Source: QHXM01 sp963697975
Lineage (GTDB): Bacteria > Acidobacteriota > Blastocatellia > Pyrinomonadales > Pyrinomonadaceae
Direction of reading: 5' to 3'
DNA length: 64,000 bases
Assembly (NCBI GenBank): GCA_963697975.1
Contig: OY969111.1
Location: 2,170,001-2,234,000 of the forward strand
The position numbers and the translations under genes are program-made. Each line of letters begins with the position of its first letter. Position 1 is the stretch's first letter. This document shows positions 37,167 to 45,309 of this stretch, piece after piece. Under the pieces are notes generated by a model, which saw nothing but the letters and a program-made list of their open reading frames with translations, had not been told where the DNA came from and searched no databases.

Positions 37167-38264
37167 TTACGGCACGACTCGCACCGGCAATTGCGCGACC
37201 GAGGGAGCAAAAGCCCCGACGATGCTGCGAAGGAATCTTTTGCCTTCAGACGTGGGCACATCCACAATGTCGTTAGCCTGAAGCACGGGGTCTTCGGCCT
37301 GACGCTTCTCGATGGCCTTGAGGTCAACGAAAATCTCTGTCTTGGCGGTGCTGCCGGGCGTTTGCCGCACGATACGCACGCGGTTACTCTTCGTATCAGG
37401 CATCGTGCCGCCGACCATAGCGATTGCGCGCGAGACCGTGATCTGCTCCTTTAACGAGAGAGCCGACGGTTTCAAAACGTTGCCGACGATGAAGACCTGA
37501 TCCGCCTCGGCGAGGCTCACGATGTCGCCCGCGCGCAGGAAAGGATTAGACTGTTCATCGCCCTTGAGCGTCGCATCCAGCCGATAATAGTCCACGCTCG
37601 CCACATCTTCCGGGACGCTCTGTGCCGGTGAAGAGCCGCTGCAATTTGAATCGGGCAGCGTGGTATGCACGACTTGAATACTGCGTCCGGCACGATCCGA
37701 TGGGCCTCCTACGAAAGACAGTATCTCCAACAGGCGCACTCGTCGCTGGAGTTGAAAACGACTCGGCGTGCGGACAGCTCCCAGCACCGCTACAGGCTGT
37801 GATTGATACTCTTTAACAAAGACATCAACCTGTGGATTCCTCAAATATTCTTTGTAGCGCTCGGTAATCTCTCTCGCCAAATCCTGTTCCGTACGGCAGG
37901 TCGCATGTATCTCTCCTTCGATGAGCGGCATTCGGATCATGCCGCTTCCGTCAACGCGTACGCCGTCGCGCGAGAACTGCGGCTTGTTGAAGACGCGAAT
38001 GTCCAGCACATCCCCCGTCCCGATGAGATATCGTTCGTCCGCGCCTTTGGCGGAAAGCTCCGCGGGCGTCGCAGTGGGGGTCGCGGCTGGGGTCGCCGCC
38101 GGAGTAGCTACGGGCGTCGCATCACCCGTCGTTGCCGGTTGCTGCGAGAATGCCACGCAAACGGTCGAGGCCAGCAGCGCAGCGCTCAGGCATGATTGAA
38201 ACAATCTCAACGCAAGTGGATGTCTCCGCATTGGTTGATTGAAAGCTACGTTTCGATTTCTCAT
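37167..38264 (-). CDS. Wza-like polysaccharide export outer-membrane protein
   Basis: 365 aa from the ATG at 38264, which has AGAGGTG 7 nt upstream. A signal peptide (about 1-40) is followed by a low-complexity Ala-Thr-Pro linker, a poly_export domain beginning RYLIGTGDVLDIRVF, and two SLBB-type segments. No lipobox Cys is obvious at the cleavage site. It forms the periplasmic/outer-membrane exit channel together with the Wzc-like kinase downstream. Confidence 0.9.
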   Translation of the reverse strand: MRNRNVAFNQPMRRHPLALRLFQSCLSAALLASTVCVAFSQQPATTGDATPVATPAATPAATPTATPAELSAKGADERYLIGTGDVLDIRVFNKPQFSRDGVRVDGSGMIRMPLIEGEIHATCRTEQDLAREITERYKEYLRNPQVDVFVKEYQSQPVAVLGAVRTPSRFQLQRRVRLLEILSFVGGPSDRAGRSIQVVHTTLPDSNCSGSSPAQSVPEDVASVDYYRLDATLKGDEQSNPFLRAGDIVSLAEADQVFIVGNVLKPSALSLKEQITVSRAIAMVGGTMPDTKSNRVRIVRQTPGSTAKTEIFVDLKAIEKRQAEDPVLQANDIVDVPTSEGKRFLRSIVGAFAPSVAQLPVRVVP

Positions 38265-38467
38265 GACAGACACCTCTTCACACTTAAAACTCTTTACACT
38301 TTCCGCATACACCCCGGCCATCGCATGACGCGGCCCGCCGTTTCTTTATTTGAATGGCGTGAATCATGCCGTACCCCGAAGGGAAGCCTCTGACGCGAGG
38401 CAACGCCAAATTTTCTATCAGCGCTTAGAGCATACAAATGCCGTGAGCGCGCGTGTCCTGCTTAAAA
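38265..38467 (-). promoter_or_regulatory. Leader of the export gene with short hairpins
   Basis: 203 nt lie between the LuxR-type gene and the export gene. On the minus strand a GCCTC-GCGTCA-GAGGC stem and a CCC-TTCG-GGG tetraloop hairpin lie close together near 38375-38405. No known riboswitch class is recognised, so regulation here is only a possibility. Confidence 0.35.
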
Positions 38468-38737
38468 CTAAGAAGGGTATTCCCTGCCGTGCCCTTCAAG
38501 CTCCGTCATTAAAATAACTCCTATCAACTGTGCGCGGCGGGCGACCCCGACCTTGTCGAAGATGTTCTTGAGATGAAATTTGATTGTCTCCGAACTGACC
38601 CGCAGTTTCTCCGCGATGGCGGCATTCGTTAGCCCCTCCGCGCAGGAGAGCGCGACTTCGCCTTCACGATTGCTCAAGTTATAACGCTTGACGAGCCGCT
38701 CAACGGCTGGAGCCAACAGTTCTTTCGATTCGATCAC
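38468..38737 (-). CDS. LuxR-type HTH transcriptional regulator without receiver
   Basis: 89 aa. Nearly the whole protein is a LuxR C-terminal HTH: SNREGEVALSCAEGLTNAA, followed by SSETIKFHLKNIF and a final helix. The GTG start is fixed by an in-frame stop just upstream (TGA 15 nt before it) and a GAGAGG ribosome site at 8 nt. It has no receiver or ligand-binding domain. As the first gene before the export and kinase genes, it may regulate the polysaccharide locus. Confidence 0.8.
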   Translation of the reverse strand: MIESKELLAPAVERLVKRYNLSNREGEVALSCAEGLTNAAIAEKLRVSSETIKFHLKNIFDKVGVARRAQLIGVILMTELEGHGREYPS

Positions 38738-39192
38738 GATGAGGCCCTCTCACTCATCCCACAAGTGGACGAGCAGAAACTTAAGGGTAAATCAAAGATG
38801 CGCGACAGCAGGGAAGGTCCTCTGCCCGGACAGACCTGACATACCTCCCCGAAATGGTAGGTGGATAGGTGCGCGTCAACACTATCGGGATTGCGATTCA
38901 ACATACTTTCCAATTTATGCCCTAACGGGAAAAGTAACTCTTCGTGGTGGGAAGACCAACTGCCAGAGAGAGGAGGGGTCTAATTGACCAACACAAAAAC
39001 GGCTTTCTTTCTGTTTTAATAAGGACCTTAATGCGCCGAGGTTTTCTAAACAGAATCAGTCAACAAAATGGCTGCAATGAAGAAGTTTTGTCCTTCTTGC
39101 CCACACCTTTAGGAGGGGAAAGTTATTATCATGCCGTAACAGACAGTGTCAAGACGTTGCGCCAGGCGCGCAGGCCGTTCGATTGAACCGCA
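38738..39192. other. Intergenic region between C25-like gene and LuxR-type gene
   Basis: 455 nt with no convincing gene. A 51-codon plus-strand frame from the ATG at 39031 has an AAGGA-like site but no recognisable content. No terminator with a T-run was seen. The promoter of the polysaccharide operon probably lies here, but no clear -35/-10 pair could be chosen. Confidence 0.5.
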
Positions 39193-42100
39193 CTACTGCC
39201 TGATTCGCATCGTCGGGTCGCCGAAAAGAATCCACGTTCTTCTGACATCCATGTTGGTAGTCGCCGCTTTGGCTCCTCTGACAACATCGCCCAACGTCGG
39301 GGACTGCCCATTGGTGAACAACAATCTCATCAACTGCTGATCTACGGCAGCCTGCGCGCCCGGCTCTGTCAATCCGCTCGATGCCCAGACAGCGACGGCT
39401 CCACCGTTATCCGCTCTCATCAACGCTTCGGCTAAAGTCTCCCTGAAGGGGTCTTGAAATCTTCCGTTCAAACAGGTCATCAGGACAAACAAAGGCAAGC
39501 GATTACCGTTAGCCAATGTCACGGCGTCCGCCGAGTTAAGAACGCCCGCGCCAGTCCAGACATCCGTTGACCCGTGCCCGGCGAAGTTGACTAACAACGG
39601 CCCGGCGTTGATTCCACTGATAATCTCGCTTCTGACCTGCTCTGTCGGATTATCACGACGATTAACAATTGTGACGCTCATGTCCTGCGGCAAGAGGCTG
39701 CGCACCTGATCGCTCGCTGCCTCGAAGTCGTACCCGTCTTTACGATCCGAGACCAGCAGCGCCCCGTGAACGGTTTGCCCCGGCGCATAATTCACAATCT
39801 TCCCCAACATTTTTTGCGCCTGCTCAACTGTCTTCACGGGCAATCTGCCGACGACTATATCCGCCAATCCATCATTATCGAAATCACAGAGCGCATCGTC
39901 CGAAGCTGTTTCCAAAGTGGTCGCGTCCACCAGTCGGGTTGGCACAAAGTCCTCGTGGCCCAGACCCAGATAATTGCGCGGGTCAATGCTGGCATCGCCC
40001 ACAAACAGCACGTAGCGCGGCGCGAGCGCCCAGTTGGTCTTTGTCCACGCTAAGAAATCTTTAACGGCCTGACTGCTATGAGCGCCGTAGCTGAACTCGT
40101 CATAGACATCCTCGACATCAACGATGGCGACTTCCAGTCCCTGACTTCTTCTCAAATCCGCCAGCGGCTTGACCGCATCTCTAAAGTCACGATGAGTGAG
40201 AATGATGAAGTCCGCGCGATTGTCTGCGCTCGACAGGCTGGATGGCTCATTCGCCGTTACGCTGGCCGGGTCCTGCGCCTGTCCCTCGGCCAATGCCAGA
40301 AGGGTGCGCGCATTGCCATTGCCGGGTATCTTGACCGCATAGCCCGACCCTTTCCGCACGACCGTAACGCTCAACTGCTCCACTGCGCTCTTGTCCGTAA
40401 TGTCAAAGACTCTGATTCGCGGAGTGGTGAAGCCGAGGACGGCGGTCAGGGTTGTCGGCTGCGAGGTGAAGACGAGCGTGTCGTTCTCCGCGCGATAGGT
40501 GCGCCAGTAGGTCAAACGCACATAATCAATCAGGCTGATGTCCGATTCGCCATTCGTTGAGACGAAGGTCAGATGGTTGTTTCCTGCAATCAATGAAGCC
40601 TGTGGAATAGCAAACTGCCTGACGGCGTGCTCATGACCGGCAAAGTCCAGCACTCCGATCTCGACACCGTTGAGCGACACTTTGACCTGATGGGCTTGTC
40701 CTGTCAGACCTTGCAGCGCGACCTCAAGCGTGGCCGGGCCGGACATCGAGTTATCAATATTCCTGACACTCAACTCTTGCGTGGCCGGACTACTGCTGAG
40801 GACGAGCGGGCCAAAGAAGTTCTCCTCTTCACCGTTAAGCAGACCGCTAAAGTAGTTCATGCGATCTTTACGTTCCAACACATAGGCGAAGCCCTGCGAT
40901 GATTGCTCCGCTTGAATATCCTGCGAACCTTTCTGACTTCCAGAACTATGATTCAGTCTCAGATACTTTCGCGCGGCTCTCTTTTTGGAACTCTTCTTCT
41001 TTACTTTCGGAGTATCAGACGAGACAGTCTCCGACCGATTATCAGGCAGGATTAGCACGACCCCCGGCACGCCCCGTTTCATCAAGACAGCAGCGTTGCC
41101 TGTCGTCACAGGTTTGTCAGGCGTTGCGGGATTAATAGTTTCTCTCGGCTTTGAAGCAGATTCTGTTGGCGGCGAAGTCATTATCCAACTGACATCCTTA
41201 TCAATCCAGTTGTAAAATTTATTCTTCCCGCCCTGATTGTTGATTCGCTTGCCGGGTTGCGAGCCGACGGCGAGCCAGTAGGTGCGCGTATCGCTCGTCG
41301 GCGTGTCCATGCCTGTTCCGTAGAATTCTATCGAGCCGTTCGCGCCAAACTGTTTTTGACTACCGTTCTGGAGAATCGCTTGCTCTACGCCGTCAGCGTA
41401 GAGTTGCAGCAAGCTCGGATCAACGTTCGGATTGAGTCCCGCCGCCACCAGTTCCGGCTGCGTGACGCGATACCAGCCCGTCTGACGAACGGCGATCTTC
41501 ACCGCCTGCCCGGAAGCCAGCCCACGCTGCCGTGTCAATGGATTGTCCTGAACGATGGTGAGGCGCTCGTCGCCCGAATTGTTTTCCGGCACGACCTCTT
41601 TCAACAACTCGTCGTTGAGGAGCAGCAGCTTGCTGGCGAGGCGTCTTTTCTCAGTTAACTGCACGGACGGCGCTGGCGCTCGTTGCGCGGCGAGAACCGC
41701 CTGTTCAATCTTCTGCTTCTGCGTTGCCGGATAGCTCTTCACGGAAGGGGTCTTCGCGGTTTGCAACTCGTTAAGCTGGCTGAGCAGTATCGCCCGTTCG
41801 TCGTTTGCCGCCTGAGCGCTGCCTTCTGCGCCGGGCACAAGCGGCCCGTGCAGCGTGCGCGTGCCATCTAGGTCTATGTCTTCGAGCCAGTACTGGGCAG
41901 ATTCCCTGTTCTGACCTGAGCGATCAAACCACGAATAAGATTGACCCGCCGTCAATCTGGTGCCCTGCCCGGCCAGCAAAGCCGAACCGGCGATGATGGA
42001 TGGATTGAGGCGCGTGCGCTTACCATGCTGCTCTCGATAGATGTTGAAGCCGAGGTTATCCACCTCAAAGCCCGTCTGCCATCGAAGCTGCGTGCCGTTG

Positions 42101-43518
42101 CCGGTTTGGTTAGCTGTAAAAGAAGAGAGCTTGACGGCTGTGACAGCTTGCGGTCTGATTGAGACTGCGCCGATAGCCCACTGCTGCGAAGTTCCCAGCG
42201 TCCATGACATGGTCGTGGATGAGACGACAGAGCCGGAGGTAATTAGTTTGCTGCTCCCGGCTCCGACGGAATCAGATGCCAGGAAGCAACCGGCAGTTTT
42301 ACCATTCCATCGCTCTATCTGAGTTGCAGCCGCAGTCAACTGCGCCGCGCCCGCGCCCGTAAAGGCGCTCGCTACCGTGTCAACGACGACCTCGTTGTTT
42401 TTAGTGGCAACCGTCACGGTGGGTGCGGTGCTGCTGCCTGTGTTTCGCGCGTAGGTCGGAAACCCGACCGTACTCTGCCCGGTATTGAAAGGCGTGGCCT
42501 GATCTACGTTGAAGAATGAAACTGCGCCGCCAATGGCGTAAGCATTGGTGGTAGTGCCGACGGGATTGAATGTGACTTGAACGTTGGACGAGGTGGCCGC
42601 AGCAATTCCCGTTTCCGGTAGATAAAACATTTCAACCTGAGTCGTGTTGTCGGTTGTTCTGGTCTGGGAATCGTCAATCCGTGTCAGGCTTTGCCCGCCA
42701 TACGTCACGGTCAGGACTCTGGGAGCGATAACCGGGGTCACAGTGTAGGTGGAAACGCCAATAACTAAGAGACGATTCGAGCCGCTGCCGATGGTGTGTG
42801 TAAAGGTGAGCGTTGGAGGCGTAAGCAAATCGAAGAACTGGCATCCCCGGCTGGCCGAGTCGGAAATAATTCCCTGAAAGTTAAGCGCCGCGCCGGGCGT
42901 CTCAGCAGCGATAACCCAATCTTCGCTCGTATCATGATCGACCGTTGATTTACGCTGGTAAGTAAGATTACTGCCCGCCGGGGTCGTAGGGGTCAGAGTA
43001 AAGTGTGTGGTGTCGGTTCCATACGACATCGCATCAATCAAAACGGCTGAGTTATCCCTTAACTCAAGACGATCTCCACCATCTGCCAGACCACCTCCAA
43101 CATTATTGCTTGGCAGTTCCACCGCTCCGACAAAGCCGGGATGATCGACCAGAAAGGCTGGCACGTCGGCAGCTATAACTACATATTGACCGGGATTGAT
43201 GGTGATAGTGGGGATGATGTCTGCGCTGTTATTATCGGTGATCGTCCAATTCGTTAAAGTAACGGGTGCGCCGCTGACGTTGGTTAACTCAAACCACTCG
43301 GCGGCATTCCCTCCTGAAGGTGGGGTTGATTCTACTTCGGAAATTTGAATTGTCGCTGATGCAGCCGCAACGGTTGGCGGCGATGCGGTATAGATAAAGG
43401 TTGAGACGCTAACGGCTAAGAGAATCAGAATTGCGCCCAGAGGCAAACGCCTGAGCCGCTTGAAAAATACGTTCACCGTGATGGTCGAATGTGGCGCGAG
43501 CTTCTTCTTCGTTTTCAT
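39193..43518 (-). CDS. Large secreted protein with lamin-tail domain and C25 gingipain-like peptidase domain
   Basis: 1441 aa. After an N-terminal hydrophobic signal (about residues 25-50) comes a lamin-tail domain (about 58-170, ISEVESTPPSGGNAAEWFEL), then a long beta-rich middle. The C-terminal domain is peptidase C25-like. The His of AGHGS (about H1315) and the Cys of LMTCLNG (about C1349) are 34 residues apart, as in gingipains, and an upstream DxDGxAD segment fits a calcium site. There is no recognisable type IX secretion tail after the peptidase domain. It starts 20 nt after the S26 gene, so it is probably in the peptide-cassette operon. Confidence 0.82.
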   Translation of the reverse strand: MKTKKKLAPHSTITVNVFFKRLRRLPLGAILILLAVSVSTFIYTASPPTVAAASATIQISEVESTPPSGGNAAEWFELTNVSGAPVTLTNWTITDNNSADIIPTITINPGQYVVIAADVPAFLVDHPGFVGAVELPSNNVGGGLADGGDRLELRDNSAVLIDAMSYGTDTTHFTLTPTTPAGSNLTYQRKSTVDHDTSEDWVIAAETPGAALNFQGIISDSASRGCQFFDLLTPPTLTFTHTIGSGSNRLLVIGVSTYTVTPVIAPRVLTVTYGGQSLTRIDDSQTRTTDNTTQVEMFYLPETGIAAATSSNVQVTFNPVGTTTNAYAIGGAVSFFNVDQATPFNTGQSTVGFPTYARNTGSSTAPTVTVATKNNEVVVDTVASAFTGAGAAQLTAAATQIERWNGKTAGCFLASDSVGAGSSKLITSGSVVSSTTMSWTLGTSQQWAIGAVSIRPQAVTAVKLSSFTANQTGNGTQLRWQTGFEVDNLGFNIYREQHGKRTRLNPSIIAGSALLAGQGTRLTAGQSYSWFDRSGQNRESAQYWLEDIDLDGTRTLHGPLVPGAEGSAQAANDERAILLSQLNELQTAKTPSVKSYPATQKQKIEQAVLAAQRAPAPSVQLTEKRRLASKLLLLNDELLKEVVPENNSGDERLTIVQDNPLTRQRGLASGQAVKIAVRQTGWYRVTQPELVAAGLNPNVDPSLLQLYADGVEQAILQNGSQKQFGANGSIEFYGTGMDTPTSDTRTYWLAVGSQPGKRINNQGGKNKFYNWIDKDVSWIMTSPPTESASKPRETINPATPDKPVTTGNAAVLMKRGVPGVVLILPDNRSETVSSDTPKVKKKSSKKRAARKYLRLNHSSGSQKGSQDIQAEQSSQGFAYVLERKDRMNYFSGLLNGEEENFFGPLVLSSSPATQELSVRNIDNSMSGPATLEVALQGLTGQAHQVKVSLNGVEIGVLDFAGHEHAVRQFAIPQASLIAGNNHLTFVSTNGESDISLIDYVRLTYWRTYRAENDTLVFTSQPTTLTAVLGFTTPRIRVFDITDKSAVEQLSVTVVRKGSGYAVKIPGNGNARTLLALAEGQAQDPASVTANEPSSLSSADNRADFIILTHRDFRDAVKPLADLRRSQGLEVAIVDVEDVYDEFSYGAHSSQAVKDFLAWTKTNWALAPRYVLFVGDASIDPRNYLGLGHEDFVPTRLVDATTLETASDDALCDFDNDGLADIVVGRLPVKTVEQAQKMLGKIVNYAPGQTVHGALLVSDRKDGYDFEAASDQVRSLLPQDMSVTIVNRRDNPTEQVRSEIISGINAGPLLVNFAGHGSTDVWTGAGVLNSADAVTLANGNRLPLFVLMTCLNGRFQDPFRETLAEALMRADNGGAVAVWASSGLTEPGAQAAVDQQLMRLLFTNGQSPTLGDVVRGAKAATTNMDVRRTWILFGDPTMRIRQ

Positions 43519-43538
43519 ACGGCCTTAACCCCTTAACT

Positions 43539-44009
43539 TTACCTACCGGCAACTCCGACACCGCGTTTTTCGATTAATCTCAAAAAGCCGAACCGTGAGT
43601 GCAATCCTCTTTTGAGACGCGCAGCGCAACGGCGTGCCGCGCGTCGGATTCCGGCTCGCCTGCCGGTGAGCTTGACCTTGCGACCTTTGCGCTCCACCGC
43701 AATCACACGGCCCAGAACCTGCTCCGCTCTGACGGGCGCGTCGCAGGTAGCCAAAGAATCGCCGCGCAGGATTAACACTCTGGCCGCATTCTCTTCGTCT
43801 TCGATGCCGACTACGCGATGAGCAATCACGCCGCGCTCAGTTTGATAAAGCAGGATGTCGCCGCGTCTGGCTTCGCGCGCCTTGAGAGGCTCGACCGTCA
43901 CCGCTTCGCCGTCCCTGATGGTCGGATACATGCTGAATCCTCTTGGACAAAAGCGCACGCTTATTCCGCGCCGTAGAAGCTCTGTACTGATGTCGAGGAA
44001 CGCTTTCAA
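43539..44009 (-). CDS. S26/S24 signal-peptidase-like protein of the peptide cassette
   Basis: 156 aa from a TTG at 44009 with GGAGGT 4 nt upstream; a TTG at 44054 is an alternative that overlaps the kinase gene. The catalytic Ser lies in GFSMYPT (S26). GVIAHRVVG carries a His (H64) where bacterial signal peptidase I has Lys, a Ser-His dyad like the archaeal/ER type. There is no clear N-terminal membrane anchor. By position next to the peptide and kinase genes, it may cleave a leader or process a secreted product. Confidence 0.78.
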   Translation of the reverse strand: MKAFLDISTELLRRGISVRFCPRGFSMYPTIRDGEAVTVEPLKAREARRGDILLYQTERGVIAHRVVGIEDEENAARVLILRGDSLATCDAPVRAEQVLGRVIAVERKGRKVKLTGRRAGIRRAARRCAARLKRGLHSRFGFLRLIEKRGVGVAGR

Positions 44010-44025
44010 ATCTACCTCCGACGCT

Positions 44026-44988
44026 TTACACCGTCTGGCTACGAACGAAGTCAATCACCTTTTCATCTGGAACGAAGCTCAATTCGGCGCAGGCCACACT
44101 CGCGGTCAATCTATCTAAGAACTCAAGCGTGAAGCCAAGACCCTCTGGACTGAAAAAGGTGGGAAAGGAGCGACTGAATAGCTCTGCCGCCGCCCCGGCT
44201 CTTCCGAGCGGCGCAAGCTCGTTCTGCTCTCCATGTCGCAGGAAGAAGATATGCGTCAGTTCAACCTTGCGCGGGCTGCTGATCTCTTCTTCGCCGTGCC
44301 ACGGTGTGCCGTACATCCAAAACTTTCCATCCACCTCGCGCACAATCACGCGGTCGTCGCTCAGAAGTAACGCATCACTTTGCCGCTGCCAAAGGCGCGC
44401 GCTGGTCGTCTTGCCCGCTTCCGAATGGCCGACGAACAGGTATCCTTTTCCCTCAAGGTCGCTCACGCCGCAAGCGTGAAACTCTACACCGCGACCGAGC
44501 GCCAGCAAGTTGATGAGAAGAAGCTCATCCAAAGGGTACTGTAGCGGGTAGAGCGGCTCACCCGGCGGGATGCGGCGGGGATCGCAGACGACTTCACCTC
44601 TTGTGAAATCATGATTGAAGCGGGCTATCTTGTAAGTGCTCTGGCCGGGACGCACGCCAGCCAGCCGGAAGCGATAGCCCGTCTCTTCGGCATATAACTG
44701 CCAGAGACTGCCGGAGTCAAAGAGCCGATGACCATGAGTTTCATCACCCAACTCGCCCCATGCGGTATGAATCGTCACGTCCGCCGAGGTCGCGGGAACG
44801 CCGAACCTGCTCATCGCCCCAACCAGTTCAGGCTGCGGGTCGCCGCCCACAAGATTGATAACGACACCGGCAACTTCAAGGAAAACATCTGACGACGTTT
44901 CCGTGCGATGCGGCTCAACTCTTTTCCTTAGCTCTGTAATCATCGGGAGTAAATTCGGCGACGAATCTTGATTCTCAAGATGAAACAT
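44026..44988 (-). CDS. HPr-kinase-like P-loop protein of the peptide cassette
   Basis: 320 aa. Walker A GHSEAGKTT is at residues 187-195, embedded in YLFVGHSEAGKTTSARLW, the arrangement seen in HPr kinase-like proteins found with PqqD-like proteins. SDDRVIVR and YGTPWHGEEE follow. HPr itself is not the likely partner here. Related kinases in some lasso-peptide clusters phosphorylate the peptide, so a peptide or small-molecule substrate is plausible. Confidence 0.78.
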   Translation of the reverse strand: MFHLENQDSSPNLLPMITELRKRVEPHRTETSSDVFLEVAGVVINLVGGDPQPELVGAMSRFGVPATSADVTIHTAWGELGDETHGHRLFDSGSLWQLYAEETGYRFRLAGVRPGQSTYKIARFNHDFTRGEVVCDPRRIPPGEPLYPLQYPLDELLLINLLALGRGVEFHACGVSDLEGKGYLFVGHSEAGKTTSARLWQRQSDALLLSDDRVIVREVDGKFWMYGTPWHGEEEISSPRKVELTHIFFLRHGEQNELAPLGRAGAAAELFSRSFPTFFSPEGLGFTLEFLDRLTASVACAELSFVPDEKVIDFVRSQTV

Positions 44989-45062
44989 TCAATGCGTCAT
45001 GAAAAACGCGCCGTCACTGGCTCTCGCAAAAAACTTTTCTCAGCAGAGAGCCGGGTAATCAA

Positions 45063-45233
45063 TCATGTACCGATAGCGCTGCCCGGATTTATCAGGCAAG
45101 GCGTCGTTTGACCAGACGTTTTGCAGCCGCCAAGCACGGCCTCCTGCGGGCGCAACTCGACACGCCTGAGATGTGGCTTCGTATAGGGTTTCTTTTGCTT
45201 TTCCGTCGTTTCAGTTTTCGCCGATTCATTCAT
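45063..45233 (-). CDS. Small Cys-containing peptide, candidate modified-peptide precursor
   Basis: 56 aa, ATG to TGA, frame checked codon by codon. The N-terminal half is Lys/Glu/Thr-rich and leader-like, then KPYTKPHLRRVELRPQEAV, LGG, and a C-terminus with CKTSGQTTPC plus a Ser and several Gly. It lies 76 nt after the radical SAM stop and 74 nt before the HPr-kinase-like start, on the same strand. The ribosome site is weak (GAAAG). I recall small ORFs with a KPxLxxVxLxPxEAVLG-x-C pattern near SPASM genes elsewhere, but cannot verify this here. Confidence 0.75.
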   Translation of the reverse strand: MNESAKTETTEKQKKPYTKPHLRRVELRPQEAVLGGCKTSGQTTPCLINPGSAIGT

Positions 45234-45309
45234 AACTTTCACGTCTGCTTTGCGTTTAATCTACCCACTCGTCACTTAAAGTTTATTCACCATTCAAATG
45301 TCTTTTCAG

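Noticed and set aside
38265..38467. Cyclic di-GMP or other known riboswitch before the export gene
   Set aside because: The region has short hairpins but lacks the conserved sequence blocks I would expect from a known class.
39031..39186. 51-codon plus-strand frame in the gap before the C25-like gene
   Set aside because: It has an AAGGA-like site but no recognisable motif, and lies in a region with no other sign of coding.
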